Assembly: GCA_021793055.1 (NCBI GenBank)
Contig: JAJYTL010000146.1
Coordinates: 1-7,878 of the forward strand
Reading direction: 5' to 3'
Length of the DNA: 7,878 nt
Source: Pseudomonadota bacterium
GTDB lineage: Bacteria; Pseudomonadota; Alphaproteobacteria; Ferrovibrionales; Ferrovibrionaceae
Position numbers and translations under genes: made by a program. Under the pieces are notes generated by a model that did not search any database, was not told where the DNA came from, and was given only the letters and a program-made list of their open reading frames with translations. Shown in pieces: positions 1 through 6,408 of this stretch. Position 1 is the first letter of the stretch, and every line of letters begins with the position of its first letter.

Positions 1-120
1 TACAAAATGAAGGTGCCTCCCATCGGTAGATGTTTCTCGGGTCCGTCCCGGGGGGCCGCCGCACTTGCTCGCTGCTAGGATAAAGCCGATAGACGTAGCC
101 GCGTTGAACAATCATACTAT

Positions 121-135
121 GTTCACGTTATGTTC
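121..135. promoter_or_regulatory. Candidate alphaproteobacterial LexA (SOS) box, GTTC-N7-GTTC
   Basis: The bases GTTCACGTTATGTTC match the alphaproteobacterial LexA operator GTTC-N7-GTTC exactly. On the minus strand the box lies just upstream of TATGAT (complement of 111-116), a 5/6 match to a -10 hexamer. LexA bound there would cover the -35/-10 spacer of a leftward promoter, a usual repressor position. The controlled gene would begin left of the window. An ATGTTC half repeat occurs at 119-124 and 130-135, and TGAACA at 105-110 adds an inverted copy. A similar GTTC-N7-GTTC string occurs by chance inside the ATPase gene (2724-2738), so the match alone is not proof. Confidence 0.4.
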
Positions 136-189
136 TTATTTTGACATGGTCAATTTAAATGCGGAATTGTTGGCGTTTTTGTATGAACC

Positions 190-229
190 GGCGCCTCCTC
201 CCCGGCCTAAAGGCCGGGCAGGAGGCGCC
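190..229. repeat. Large near-perfect inverted repeat (18-bp stem, TAAA loop)
   Basis: The left arm GGCGCCTCCTCCCCGGCC (190-207) pairs with the right arm (212-229) at 17 of 18 positions; the single mismatch is C opposite C at 200/219. The loop is TAAA (208-211). It would be very stable as RNA in either orientation. No T-tract follows on either strand, so it is not a textbook intrinsic terminator. It could still end transcription, block read-through between the leftward SOS-like promoter and the ATPase gene, or be a dispersed REP-like palindrome. Confidence 0.75.
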
Positions 230-437
230 TGAAATGTGGGTGATGGCTGCCATTAGCCGTGTTGGCCACGCCATGCCTGGACCGTTCCGCCGACCAAGTG
301 CCTTGAGGTAGCCATTTCCTGGCGTTCCCGCCGACGTGCCAGGAAGCGCACCTGACGCTTCGGACAGAGCGTGACGCCTGTTGTCGATCTGTAGCCTCAC
401 CGTGATACTGAAGGTAGCTAACGACGGGACACCGAAC

Positions 438-2813
438 GTGAGGCAGACTCAAGTGTCGAGCGAACCTATCGCCATGAGGGCACAGCCTATCGATTTGCTT
501 CGCGGCCTCTCTACCGCCGAGGCTAAACAGCGGCTCACGAAATACGGCCCGAACGCTATCGAAGATAAACCAACGCCGGTTTGGCGTCAGTTTACCAGCA
601 AGTTCTGGGCCCCGGTGCCGTGGATGCTTGAGGCGGTGATCGGCCTGCAGCTTTTTCTCGACCGTCGCCTCGAGGCCATCGTCATCGCCGCACTCTTGGT
701 ATTCAACGCGGTCGTCGCCTTTGCCCAGGAGCGACGCGCCAAGGATGCTTTGGCGCTGCTCCGAAAAAGCCTGCCGGTACGCGCCCGCGTGCTGCGCGAT
801 GGCGCGTGGCACCAACTGCCTGCGACGGACCTTGTGCCGGGAGACGTCGTCCATGTCCGCGCCGGCGATCTGGTGCCCGCCGATCTCGCGCTCGTTGACG
901 GCGCCGTGGCGGTGGATCAGGCGGCGCTGACCGGTGAGTCGCTGCCGGTAGATCTCGGCCCAGGAAAATCCGCCTACGCCGGCGCGATCGTGCGACAGGG
1001 CGAGGCTACGGGAGACGTCACCGCGACAGGTCCGCGCACCTTCTTCGGCCGCACCGCGGAGCTAGTGCGGACCTCCAGCGCACCGAGCCACATGCAGCGT
1101 ACCATCTTCGCTATTGTTACGCGCCTCGTGATCTTCGATGCCGTGCTCGTGGCCCTGGTGGTAGCTTACGCCGTGACGCATTCCCTGCCGTTGCTCGATA
1201 CCGCAGTGTTCGCGCTGATGCTGCTGGTTGCGTCCGTCCCGGTCGCGCTTCCAGCGACATACACCCTAGCGACGGCGTTGAGCAGTCTGGATCTGGCCCG
1301 GCGCGGTGTGCTGGTTACGAGCCTGCCGGCCATCGAAGAGGCCGCTGCCATGGATACGCTGGTTTCCGATAAGACCGGCACACTGACCGAAAATACCTTA
1401 TCTCTGGCCGGGATCGTACCGCTCGCCTCAGCGACTGACCTAGACGCTGTGCTCCGCGCCGCCGCGCTCGCGAGCGACGACGCCACGCAGGACCCGCTCG
1501 ACCTTGCCATTTTAACATCGGCACGACAACGAAACCTGCTCGGGTCCCTCCCGTCGCGCCAAGAGTTTCACCCCTTTGATCCGACAACCCGCCGAAGCGA
1601 GGGAACCTATGCTGTGGATGGCATGCCCTGGCGCGCCATCAAGGGCGCGGCTACGGTTGTAGGCCCACTCTGCCGCCTCGATGCCGCCGGCCGGGCCGCG
1701 TTGGATGCGGCGGAAGGCAAGCTTGCCGCAGATGGCGCCCGTGTCCTCGCGGTCGCGGCCGGCTCCGACCAGGATCTGAAGCTTCTCGGCCTCGTCGGTC
1801 TCGCCGATCCGCCCAGGCAGGACGCCGCGCAATTGATCGTGCAACTGAAGAGCCTCGGCGTCCGTGTCTCCATGGCGACTGGCGACGCGCTCGAGACAGC
1901 GCGCGCCATCGGTGCACGCCTCGGCCTCGGGACGCGGGTCTGCACGGCGCAAGGACCCGACGCACAAAGGCCCGAAGATTGCGACATTTATGCCCGCGTT
2001 TTGCCAGAGGACAAGCACCGGATCGTGGCGGCGCTGCAGAAGGCCGGCCATGTCACCGGCATGACCGGCGACGGCGTCAACGATGCGCCCGCGCTGCGCC
2101 AGGCGGAACTCGGTATTGCGGTGGCGAGCGCCACTGATGTCGCGAAGGCCGCCGCCGGGGCGGTACTCACCAAGCCGGGCCTTTCCGGCGTCCTCACCAT
2201 CGTGCATATAGGGCGCGAGGTGCATCGGCGCATGCTCACCTACACACTGAACAAGACCCTGAAAACCGTCGAGATCGTGGCATTCCTTACTCTCGGCCTG
2301 CTCTTCACCGGCCACTTTGTCATTTCCGCCATGCTCATCGTGATGCTGCTTTTCACCAACGATTTCGTCACTATGACCATCGCGGCCGACCGCGTGCAGC
2401 CGGCACCGACGCCGCAGCGCTGGGCGGCGGGGAGGCTGGTGGCCGCCGCGATGGCGCTTGCGGCGCTGTCCTTGCTGTTCTCCTTCTCCGCTTACTGGTG
2501 GACGCGCGGCGCCGCGGGTCTGAGCGCGAAACAATTGCAGACGGTGGTGTTCCTGCTTCTAGTCTTCACCAACCAGGCTAACGTCTATGTATTGCGCTGC
2601 AACGGTCGCTTGTGGTCATTTGCGCCCGGCAAGTGGATGGCCCTTGCGAGCATCGGCGATCTCGTGGCTGTAAGCGGCCTCGCCATTCTTGGATGGCTGA
2701 TGGCGCCGCTCCCGGCGATGTTGGTTCTCGGCCTGTTCGCGGCAAGCGCCATTTTCGCGCTCGTTCTGGATCAGGCGAAACGCTTCGTGTTCCCGCTCTT
2801 TGCCATTGTCTGA
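438..2813 (+). CDS. Plasma-membrane proton-efflux P-type ATPase (P-IIIA, H+-ATPase)
   Basis: This pump exports protons across the inner membrane at the cost of ATP, supporting membrane potential and cytoplasmic pH. Residues are numbered from the most upstream in-frame start, TTG 381. The dephosphorylation loop TGES is at 184-187, the phosphorylated Asp330 is in DKTGTLTEN, the nucleotide-site Lys421 is in KGAA (usually KGAP), and the hinge is MTGDGVNDAP (561-570). Asn660-Asp661 in M6 match the Asn-Asp pair of plant and fungal proton pumps, where the Asp carries the proton; this favours H+ over Ca2+ or heavy metals. About ten membrane segments fit the two-plus-two-plus-six layout. The plant C-terminal autoinhibitory domain is absent, as is usual in bacteria. 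I chose GTG 438 because GGGA lies 8 bases upstream; ATG 474 (779 residues) and TTG 381 (810) are alternatives. All three begin before the actuator domain. Confidence 0.95.
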   Translation: MRQTQVSSEPIAMRAQPIDLLRGLSTAEAKQRLTKYGPNAIEDKPTPVWRQFTSKFWAPVPWMLEAVIGLQLFLDRRLEAIVIAALLVFNAVVAFAQERRAKDALALLRKSLPVRARVLRDGAWHQLPATDLVPGDVVHVRAGDLVPADLALVDGAVAVDQAALTGESLPVDLGPGKSAYAGAIVRQGEATGDVTATGPRTFFGRTAELVRTSSAPSHMQRTIFAIVTRLVIFDAVLVALVVAYAVTHSLPLLDTAVFALMLLVASVPVALPATYTLATALSSLDLARRGVLVTSLPAIEEAAAMDTLVSDKTGTLTENTLSLAGIVPLASATDLDAVLRAAALASDDATQDPLDLAILTSARQRNLLGSLPSRQEFHPFDPTTRRSEGTYAVDGMPWRAIKGAATVVGPLCRLDAAGRAALDAAEGKLAADGARVLAVAAGSDQDLKLLGLVGLADPPRQDAAQLIVQLKSLGVRVSMATGDALETARAIGARLGLGTRVCTAQGPDAQRPEDCDIYARVLPEDKHRIVAALQKAGHVTGMTGDGVNDAPALRQAELGIAVASATDVAKAAAGAVLTKPGLSGVLTIVHIGREVHRRMLTYTLNKTLKTVEIVAFLTLGLLFTGHFVISAMLIVMLLFTNDFVTMTIAADRVQPAPTPQRWAAGRLVAAAMALAALSLLFSFSAYWWTRGAAGLSAKQLQTVVFLLLVFTNQANVYVLRCNGRLWSFAPGKWMALASIGDLVAVSGLAILGWLMAPLPAMLVLGLFAASAIFALVLDQAKRFVFPLFAIV

Positions 2814-2836
2814 TGTCGGGATCGCAGAGCAAGCCG

Positions 2837-3982
2837 CTATTGCGGACGCGGGGTGCGCGTAGTCCGATTCAAAGCGAAGCCCCGGGCTGCTTGCGTTGCG
2901 TTGGGGCCTTGTTCGCGCCAGGCAGTGACAGACGGGGTTATACGCACGGGAACTCCGGTCCGTTCGGTTCCGGCCCTAGTCACCGCGTGCCAATCGACGC
3001 GGTTGACCCGACCGCCCGCCGCGTCCAGAACCCGCTGCACGAGGTTCGGAGGTATAGCAGGCATGAAGCGCCGCTCCGCGTCGAGGGCCGCGGTCTGGGT
3101 CTTGTCAGGAAAGACGGCGACGTAAAGAGCGCCGCCACTCCAGGCGGTCTCGACAGTTTCGCTGATCACCCGGACGGGCGTGCCGACCGCAACCTCCTCG
3201 AACAGCGACGCGATGTCCGCAGGATAGAGGTGAATGCAGCCATTGCTAACCATGCGGCCGATGCCGTAGGGCTTATTGGTGCCATGGATCAGGTAGTCGG
3301 GCCAGCCCAATGCAAGGGCATAATCACCGAGCGGATTATCGGGCCCGGGCGGAACCATCTTCGGCAGCGACGGGTCCTCCGCCCGCATGGAAGGCGTGGG
3401 ATACCATGTCGGACCGACCTGCTTATCGACGACGCGGGTGTCGCCGAGCGGCGTGCTTCGCCCAACGACGCCAATGCCGATCGGAAAGGTCTGCACCGCG
3501 CGGCTGCCGCGCGGGAAATAGAACAGCCGTTGCTGTGCGAGGTTGATCACAATGCCCCGACGTGGAACGTCAGGAACCAGGTAAGAGTTAGGGATCACGA
3601 TGCGGCGGCCTGGTCCGGGGAGCCAAGGGTTAATCCCCTTATTCGCCGCGACGAGTTGGGTGTAGCCGAGATCGTCGTTGACTGCGATATCGAGCAGCGT
3701 GTCGCGACGGCGAGTAACGTAGCTCGTAACTTTTCCGACAATACTCTGGCCGGGCGTAAGCGAAAACTCCTCCGCCGCAGCGACCTTAGGGGCAATGGCG
3801 ACAATCAGAGCCAACGTCAAGGTCGATGCGACGCGCAACGAAATAAGAGACCAAGATCTCCGGCTGCAACTCGGTGCCACCCTATAGCCGCGACCGTCCA
3901 CCGTATCACTGGTTTTCACCGCCACCGAAACGGTACGCCACCTCAGAGCGACACCCGACCGAAGGGCCTCATTTGATCGCAT
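2837..3982 (-). CDS. L,D-transpeptidase (ErfK/YbiS/YcfS/YnhG type, YkuD domain)
   Basis: The product is a 381-residue envelope enzyme. The family forms meso-DAP-meso-DAP cross-links in peptidoglycan or attaches outer-membrane proteins to it. A hydrophobic segment at 52-69 ends in AAA-EE, a plausible signal peptidase site after residue 70. A LysM-like stretch covers about 87-131 (DTLLDIA... LVAANKGINPWLPG). The YkuD catalytic domain runs from about 142 to 275, with His233 in HGTNKPYG and the nucleophile Cys249 in SNGCIHL. The commonest motif is SHGCxR, so Asn247 and His251 are variants. About 100 residues follow the catalytic core. ATG 3982 is supported by GGAG seven bases upstream, but it leaves an unusually long, basic 45-residue stretch before the hydrophobic segment, so a membrane anchor or a later start is possible. 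It converges with the ATPase and diverges from the stress-protein gene. Confidence 0.93.
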   Translation of the reverse strand: MRSNEALRSGVALRWRTVSVAVKTSDTVDGRGYRVAPSCSRRSWSLISLRVASTLTLALIVAIAPKVAAAEEFSLTPGQSIVGKVTSYVTRRRDTLLDIAVNDDLGYTQLVAANKGINPWLPGPGRRIVIPNSYLVPDVPRRGIVINLAQQRLFYFPRGSRAVQTFPIGIGVVGRSTPLGDTRVVDKQVGPTWYPTPSMRAEDPSLPKMVPPGPDNPLGDYALALGWPDYLIHGTNKPYGIGRMVSNGCIHLYPADIASLFEEVAVGTPVRVISETVETAWSGGALYVAVFPDKTQTAALDAERRFMPAIPPNLVQRVLDAAGGRVNRVDWHAVTRAGTERTGVPVRITPSVTAWREQGPNATQAARGFALNRTTRTPRPQ

Positions 3983-4127
3983 AATGCTGCTCCGGAAGCA
4001 GGGAGCAAACGCATTTCCGACGTGCCGCGCTCAGAAGCAACTTTCTGGCGCCGACGCGTTCCTCCCCTGGGGATCCGGCAGGCAGGCCAGATCGACGATG
4101 ATTCTCCGCCGATCCGCGCCATGTTCC

Positions 4128-4141
4128 TTGATCCAAATCAA
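4128..4141. promoter_or_regulatory. Perfect FNR/FixK-type box in a divergent promoter region
   Basis: TTGATCCAAATCAA is a perfect TTGAT-N4-ATCAA dyad, the consensus of FNR, Anr and FixK regulators (oxygen- or redox-controlled members of the CRP/FNR family). It lies in the 224-base gap between the divergent transpeptidase and stress-protein genes. Rightward, GCTAAT (4161-4166; 4/6 to TATAAT) starts 26.5 bp from the dyad centre. Leftward, GAGAAT (complement of 4106-4101; 4/6) starts 28.5 bp from it. Both approximate a class II activator position near -40. Predicted leaders are about 30 bases for the stress-protein gene and 110 for the transpeptidase gene. Which regulator binds is inference. Confidence 0.7.
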
Positions 4142-4206
4142 TGCGTTGGGATGGAATGTGGCTAATCCATGGGGTCATGCTCGCGGTCCGGACAAGGGAG
4201 AAATTC

Positions 4207-4644
4207 ATGACGTTTGGGAAAATTTTGATCGCGGTCGATAGTGAGCCCGTGGGCGCGCATGCCGCCGAAGTCGGGGTTGAGCTCGCTCGCGCCATAAACG
4301 CTGAAGTCGCATTCATTTACGCCATCGATACGTCTACCAACACTCTTGGCGCCGATACCGGGGTTTCGCCAAAACAAGCTAGCGATCAGGCCAAGCTGGA
4401 GGGAAAAAGGTTGCTCGCTGGCTTTCGTCAGCGCCTCGCATTGCAGCCTTCGGCGCTGGAATTCTTAGAAGAAGGCAAGCCGGCGAACGAGATCGTAAAG
4501 GCGGCAGTGCGATGGCCCGCTGACCTTATTGTGATTGGCAGTCACGGTCGCCGAGGCGTGCACCGCGCTCTGGTCGGCAGCATCGCCGAAGGCGTCATGC
4601 GAAATGCTTCCTGCCCAGTCATGGTTGTTCGGGCCAAGGAATGA
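4207..4644 (+). CDS. Universal stress protein, UspA family, ATP-binding type
   Basis: The product is a single-domain 145-residue cytoplasmic protein of typical UspA length. It begins with a beta strand, KILIAVD, where Asp11 is the usual nucleotide-contacting Asp. It carries the motif G-x2-G-x9-G-S (Gly111, Gly114, Gly124-Ser125: GSHG...VGS), which marks the ATP-binding subclass. It ends with the typical CPVMVV strand. Members are induced by energy, oxygen or growth arrest; their biochemical role is often unknown. ATG 4207 is chosen over upstream in-frame starts because AAGGGAG ends six bases before it, and because the upstream codons overlap the FNR-type box and likely promoter. It lies beside a perfect FNR/FixK box, consistent with anaerobic induction as for many proteobacterial Usp genes. 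Its 3' end faces the two-module gene. Confidence 0.95.
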   Translation: MTFGKILIAVDSEPVGAHAAEVGVELARAINAEVAFIYAIDTSTNTLGADTGVSPKQASDQAKLEGKRLLAGFRQRLALQPSALEFLEEGKPANEIVKAAVRWPADLIVIGSHGRRGVHRALVGSIAEGVMRNASCPVMVVRAKE

Positions 4645-4713
4645 CGAGCACAAGATGGCCAAATGCTAGATTTCGGTAATTCGCAGGTCATATCGAGCAT
4701 CAAGGGGAACGCA

Positions 4714-4741
4714 GAAGGGGCTGCCGGGTCCGCGCCCTTTC
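4714..4741. terminator. Weak candidate terminator hairpin between convergent genes
   Basis: GAAGGGGC (4714-4721) pairs with GCCCTTTC (4734-4741) as an 8-bp stem with one G-U pair and a 12-base loop. It sits between the end of the stress-protein gene and the stop codon of the convergent two-module gene. No clear T-tract follows on either strand, so the call rests on position and stem only. Confidence 0.25.
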
Positions 4742-5893
4742 TTACGGCATGGCGTCACGCTCAAGTAGGGGATCAACGTGTGCTTCGGAAATGGGCCGAT
4801 CGTGAGGGCCCCATTCCCTCTCGAATTCATGAATGTGGATGTTCCTGGCGCCGGCCTTTGATAGGGTGGAAATGGCGCGTTTCTCTGCATCTACATTGCG
4901 AACAGCGACCCATAAGACCATGCCGCCTCGCGCGAGCTGCTCTTCCACGTTCCTTGCATGACGCCGAGCAACAGCGTGCGCGAGGATAGTACCGAGCCCC
5001 GCCCCGCTGGTTCCGCCCAGGATGCTCGCTCCCACGGCTGCGGCTAGGGTGCCGCCCGACGCGATGACTGCCGCGGCGCCAGCAAAGCCACCCACGTAAA
5101 GGGGAATAGCAACAGATGCTGCTTCCCCCTCCACCCGTGAAGCTATTGATGTCGGCGCGGTCCGTGGAGCGCGCCCATCGTCCGCGACTTCGGCTACGCG
5201 GTCATAAAGATTTTCGAGGTGCTTAGCCGTTCCCTTTCCGGTGCCAAGAACTGAGATACATGCTCTGTCGAATCCGGACCTCTCGAGTTCATCTATTGCC
5301 GCCTCGAGAGCGTCCGGGTCACTGAAGACTCCTACGGCCTCCCGTGTCCTGTAGCTCCAATTGGTCTTGTTGGCCGTATGCCAACTCCTGTTGCCCGCGC
5401 CGCACATTGCGGATGTCTTCACCAGATCCGCGCAACTCTCTCCTCGTTCCAGAGGGTGCCGGGCCTTCAGATCATCCCACCATTGATCAAAATGCGCCTT
5501 AGCCCGCGGTGTTTGCGTTTCGAGACGCACACTGGTGGCGGCATCATGAGGCTTCAAGAACCACTCCTCGAACTCGTCCAAAGTCAGCTCAGCACCAACC
5601 AAGGAATTTTCATCTTCGATGATCTGCGGCCCAAGGTCCTTGTGAACCAGAACTGAGAGAATCCAGTAATCCTGCTCGATGCGCGGCTCAATGTTCAACT
5701 CTGCCTCGATAGACGCCAAGTCGTATTTGTAGCCGTCATGAAGGCCATAGGCGCTACGATCATAGTCTTCCTCAATGACGTAATCCTCCCAAGCATCCAC
5801 ATAAAACTGTGGTTGGCCTTCTTCTATTGCGCGTTCGGTTCTAATCAACCGAACGACTTCTTCTGGCCGAATATGGAGCGAATAAGTCGTCAT
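4742..5893 (-). CDS. Unrecognised two-module protein: acidic N-terminal domain joined to a glycine-rich membrane-interacting stress-like domain
   Basis: I do not recognise this 383-residue protein as a whole. Residues 1 to about 150 form a soluble, acidic module rich in Asp, Glu, Trp and Tyr (AWEDYVIEEDYDRSAYG; FDQWWDDL) with no known motif. A 34-residue polar linker follows. Residues about 184-365 form a second module. It opens with REAVGVFSDPDALEAAIDELERSGF, a strand-helix pattern like YflT-type general stress proteins. Two small-residue hydrophobic segments (about 261-306, GASILGGTSGAGLG) with GxxxG-like spacing suggest membrane insertion or oligomerisation. It closes with a strand (MVLWVAVRN) and a helix. 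ATG 5893 has AGGGAG seven bases upstream. In-frame GTG 5422 and ATG 5407 fall in the linker, so the second module might also be made alone, but no well-spaced ribosome site precedes them. Hand-counted GC is about 45-52% in the N-terminal part against 60-70% in the C-terminal part. Confidence 0.75.
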   Translation of the reverse strand: MTTYSLHIRPEEVVRLIRTERAIEEGQPQFYVDAWEDYVIEEDYDRSAYGLHDGYKYDLASIEAELNIEPRIEQDYWILSVLVHKDLGPQIIEDENSLVGAELTLDEFEEWFLKPHDAATSVRLETQTPRAKAHFDQWWDDLKARHPLERGESCADLVKTSAMCGAGNRSWHTANKTNWSYRTREAVGVFSDPDALEAAIDELERSGFDRACISVLGTGKGTAKHLENLYDRVAEVADDGRAPRTAPTSIASRVEGEAASVAIPLYVGGFAGAAAVIASGGTLAAAVGASILGGTSGAGLGTILAHAVARRHARNVEEQLARGGMVLWVAVRNVDAEKRAISTLSKAGARNIHIHEFEREWGPHDRPISEAHVDPLLERDAMP

Positions 5894-6032
5894 GCCTCAG
5901 CTCCCTAGAACGCGGCCTCTTAACCCGAAGCCGGAGTTTTCTGTTGCCCTTGATTAGCCTAGGGCCGTCTGCCCCTGTCCCCACTCATCTTCGAAGCTGC
6001 CAAAAGAATGCATCCGGCGCCGCCGTAGAAGC

Positions 6033-6046
6033 CTGATCTGCATCAA
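6033..6046 (-). promoter_or_regulatory. FNR/FixK-like box upstream of the two-module gene
   Basis: Read on the minus strand the bases are TTGATGCAGATCAG, a 9/10 half-site match to TTGAT-N4-ATCAA. From its centre, a class II promoter would place a -10 at 6010-6005, where the minus strand reads CATTCT, a modest 3/6 match. The leader to ATG 5893 would be about 105 bases. It is weaker than the other two sites. Confidence 0.4.
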
Positions 6047-6298
6047 CTTGGTCAGGAAACGTCGCTTTAACAGCGACATTTGTTGCAGCGCGTTGGGGCG
6101 CCGTAACCTCAAAACTCCGCGTGCTGGCAGAGGAACGCGTTGCGTCCTTTAAGGCACCGTGGAACCGTGGCTTTTCAGCCGCCGGCTCCTCTATATGGCG
6201 GACACCTTTGCATACACGCCCTAAGCGATTATCCCGCCGGCGTTGCTATCATCTATCTATGTCTCATGCCGATGCTGACCGCGTATCCACGCCTGACA

Positions 6299-6340
6299 TT
6301 GAGATATATCAAGGCGTCTTTCAGATTCGGCTCTATTTTT
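6299..6340 (+). promoter_or_regulatory. FNR/FixK-like box with -10 element, likely glgA promoter
   Basis: TTGAGATATATCAA (6299-6312) matches TTGAT-N4-ATCAA at 9 of 10 half-site positions and keeps the TTGA-N6-TCAA core used by FixK and FNR. TATTTT (6334-6339; 4/6 to TATAAT) begins 28.5 bp from the dyad centre. This predicts a start near 6346 with the box at about -40.5, a class II activation geometry. The leader to glgA would be about 62 bases. Confidence 0.55.
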
Positions 6341-6408
6341 TTTGAACTCCTGGGGAGGCCAAATCGAAAGAGCGGTCCACGCGCTCGCCTAGAAAAAGGC
6401 CAGCTGCA

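Larger units (their letters stand above)
1..437. other. Non-coding region upstream of the P-type ATPase gene
   Basis: No convincing gene lies here. Reading frames on the minus strand are rich in Arg, Gly and Pro and overlap the ATPase gene or the large hairpin, so I treat them as chance. The first 160 bases hold an AT-rich control area: a LexA-type box at 121-135, a minus-strand TATGAT at 111-116, and a TTGAC-ATG-GTCAA dyad at 141-153. A strong 18-bp hairpin follows at 190-229. A second, weaker hairpin pairs TTCCTGGC (316-323) with GCCAGGAA (338-345). On the minus strand, GGGAGG (complement of 15-20) resembles a ribosome binding site for a gene whose start would lie at or beyond the left edge. 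I see no clear promoter for the ATPase. Confidence 0.6.
5894..6408. other. Long divergent intergenic region between the two-module gene and glgA
   Basis: I see no credible gene in these 515 bases. The one short frame with an ATG near glgA (6259-6345, 28 codons) overlaps the glgA promoter candidate and lacks a ribosome site. The region holds two FNR/FixK-like dyads (6033-6046 and 6299-6312). It also has a small hairpin, GTCGCT (6061-6066) with AGCGAC (6072-6077), without a T-tract. An 8-base T run (6336-6343) lies near the predicted glgA start point. Confidence 0.6.

Noticed and set aside
207..854. Long minus-strand reading frame overlapping the start of the ATPase gene
   Set aside because: It is antisense to a clearly real gene, rich in Arg, His and Gly, and has no recognisable domain; it begins inside ATPase codons.
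1512..2534. 340-codon minus-strand frame within the ATPase gene
   Set aside because: It is a typical high-GC antisense shadow of the ATPase, which has every catalytic motif in the plus frame.
2724..2738. Second GTTC-N7-GTTC string
   Set aside because: It lies inside the ATPase coding sequence, encodes conserved-type membrane residues, and has no promoter near it. About 0.2 such matches are expected by chance in the window.
2834..2845. CCGC-TATT-GCGG hairpin between the ATPase and transpeptidase stop codons
   Set aside because: A 4-bp stem without a T-tract is too weak to call a terminator.
2612..3976. 454-codon plus-strand frame over the transpeptidase region
   Set aside because: It overlaps the end of the ATPase and is antisense to the intact transpeptidase; its composition is Arg-rich with no domain.
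6061..6077. GTCGCT/AGCGAC hairpin as terminator
   Set aside because: The stem is only six pairs, no T-tract follows, and no gene ends nearby.
6259..6345. 28-codon plus frame just upstream of glgA
   Set aside because: It has no ribosome binding site, overlaps the FNR-like box and -10 element, and has no recognisable peptide.
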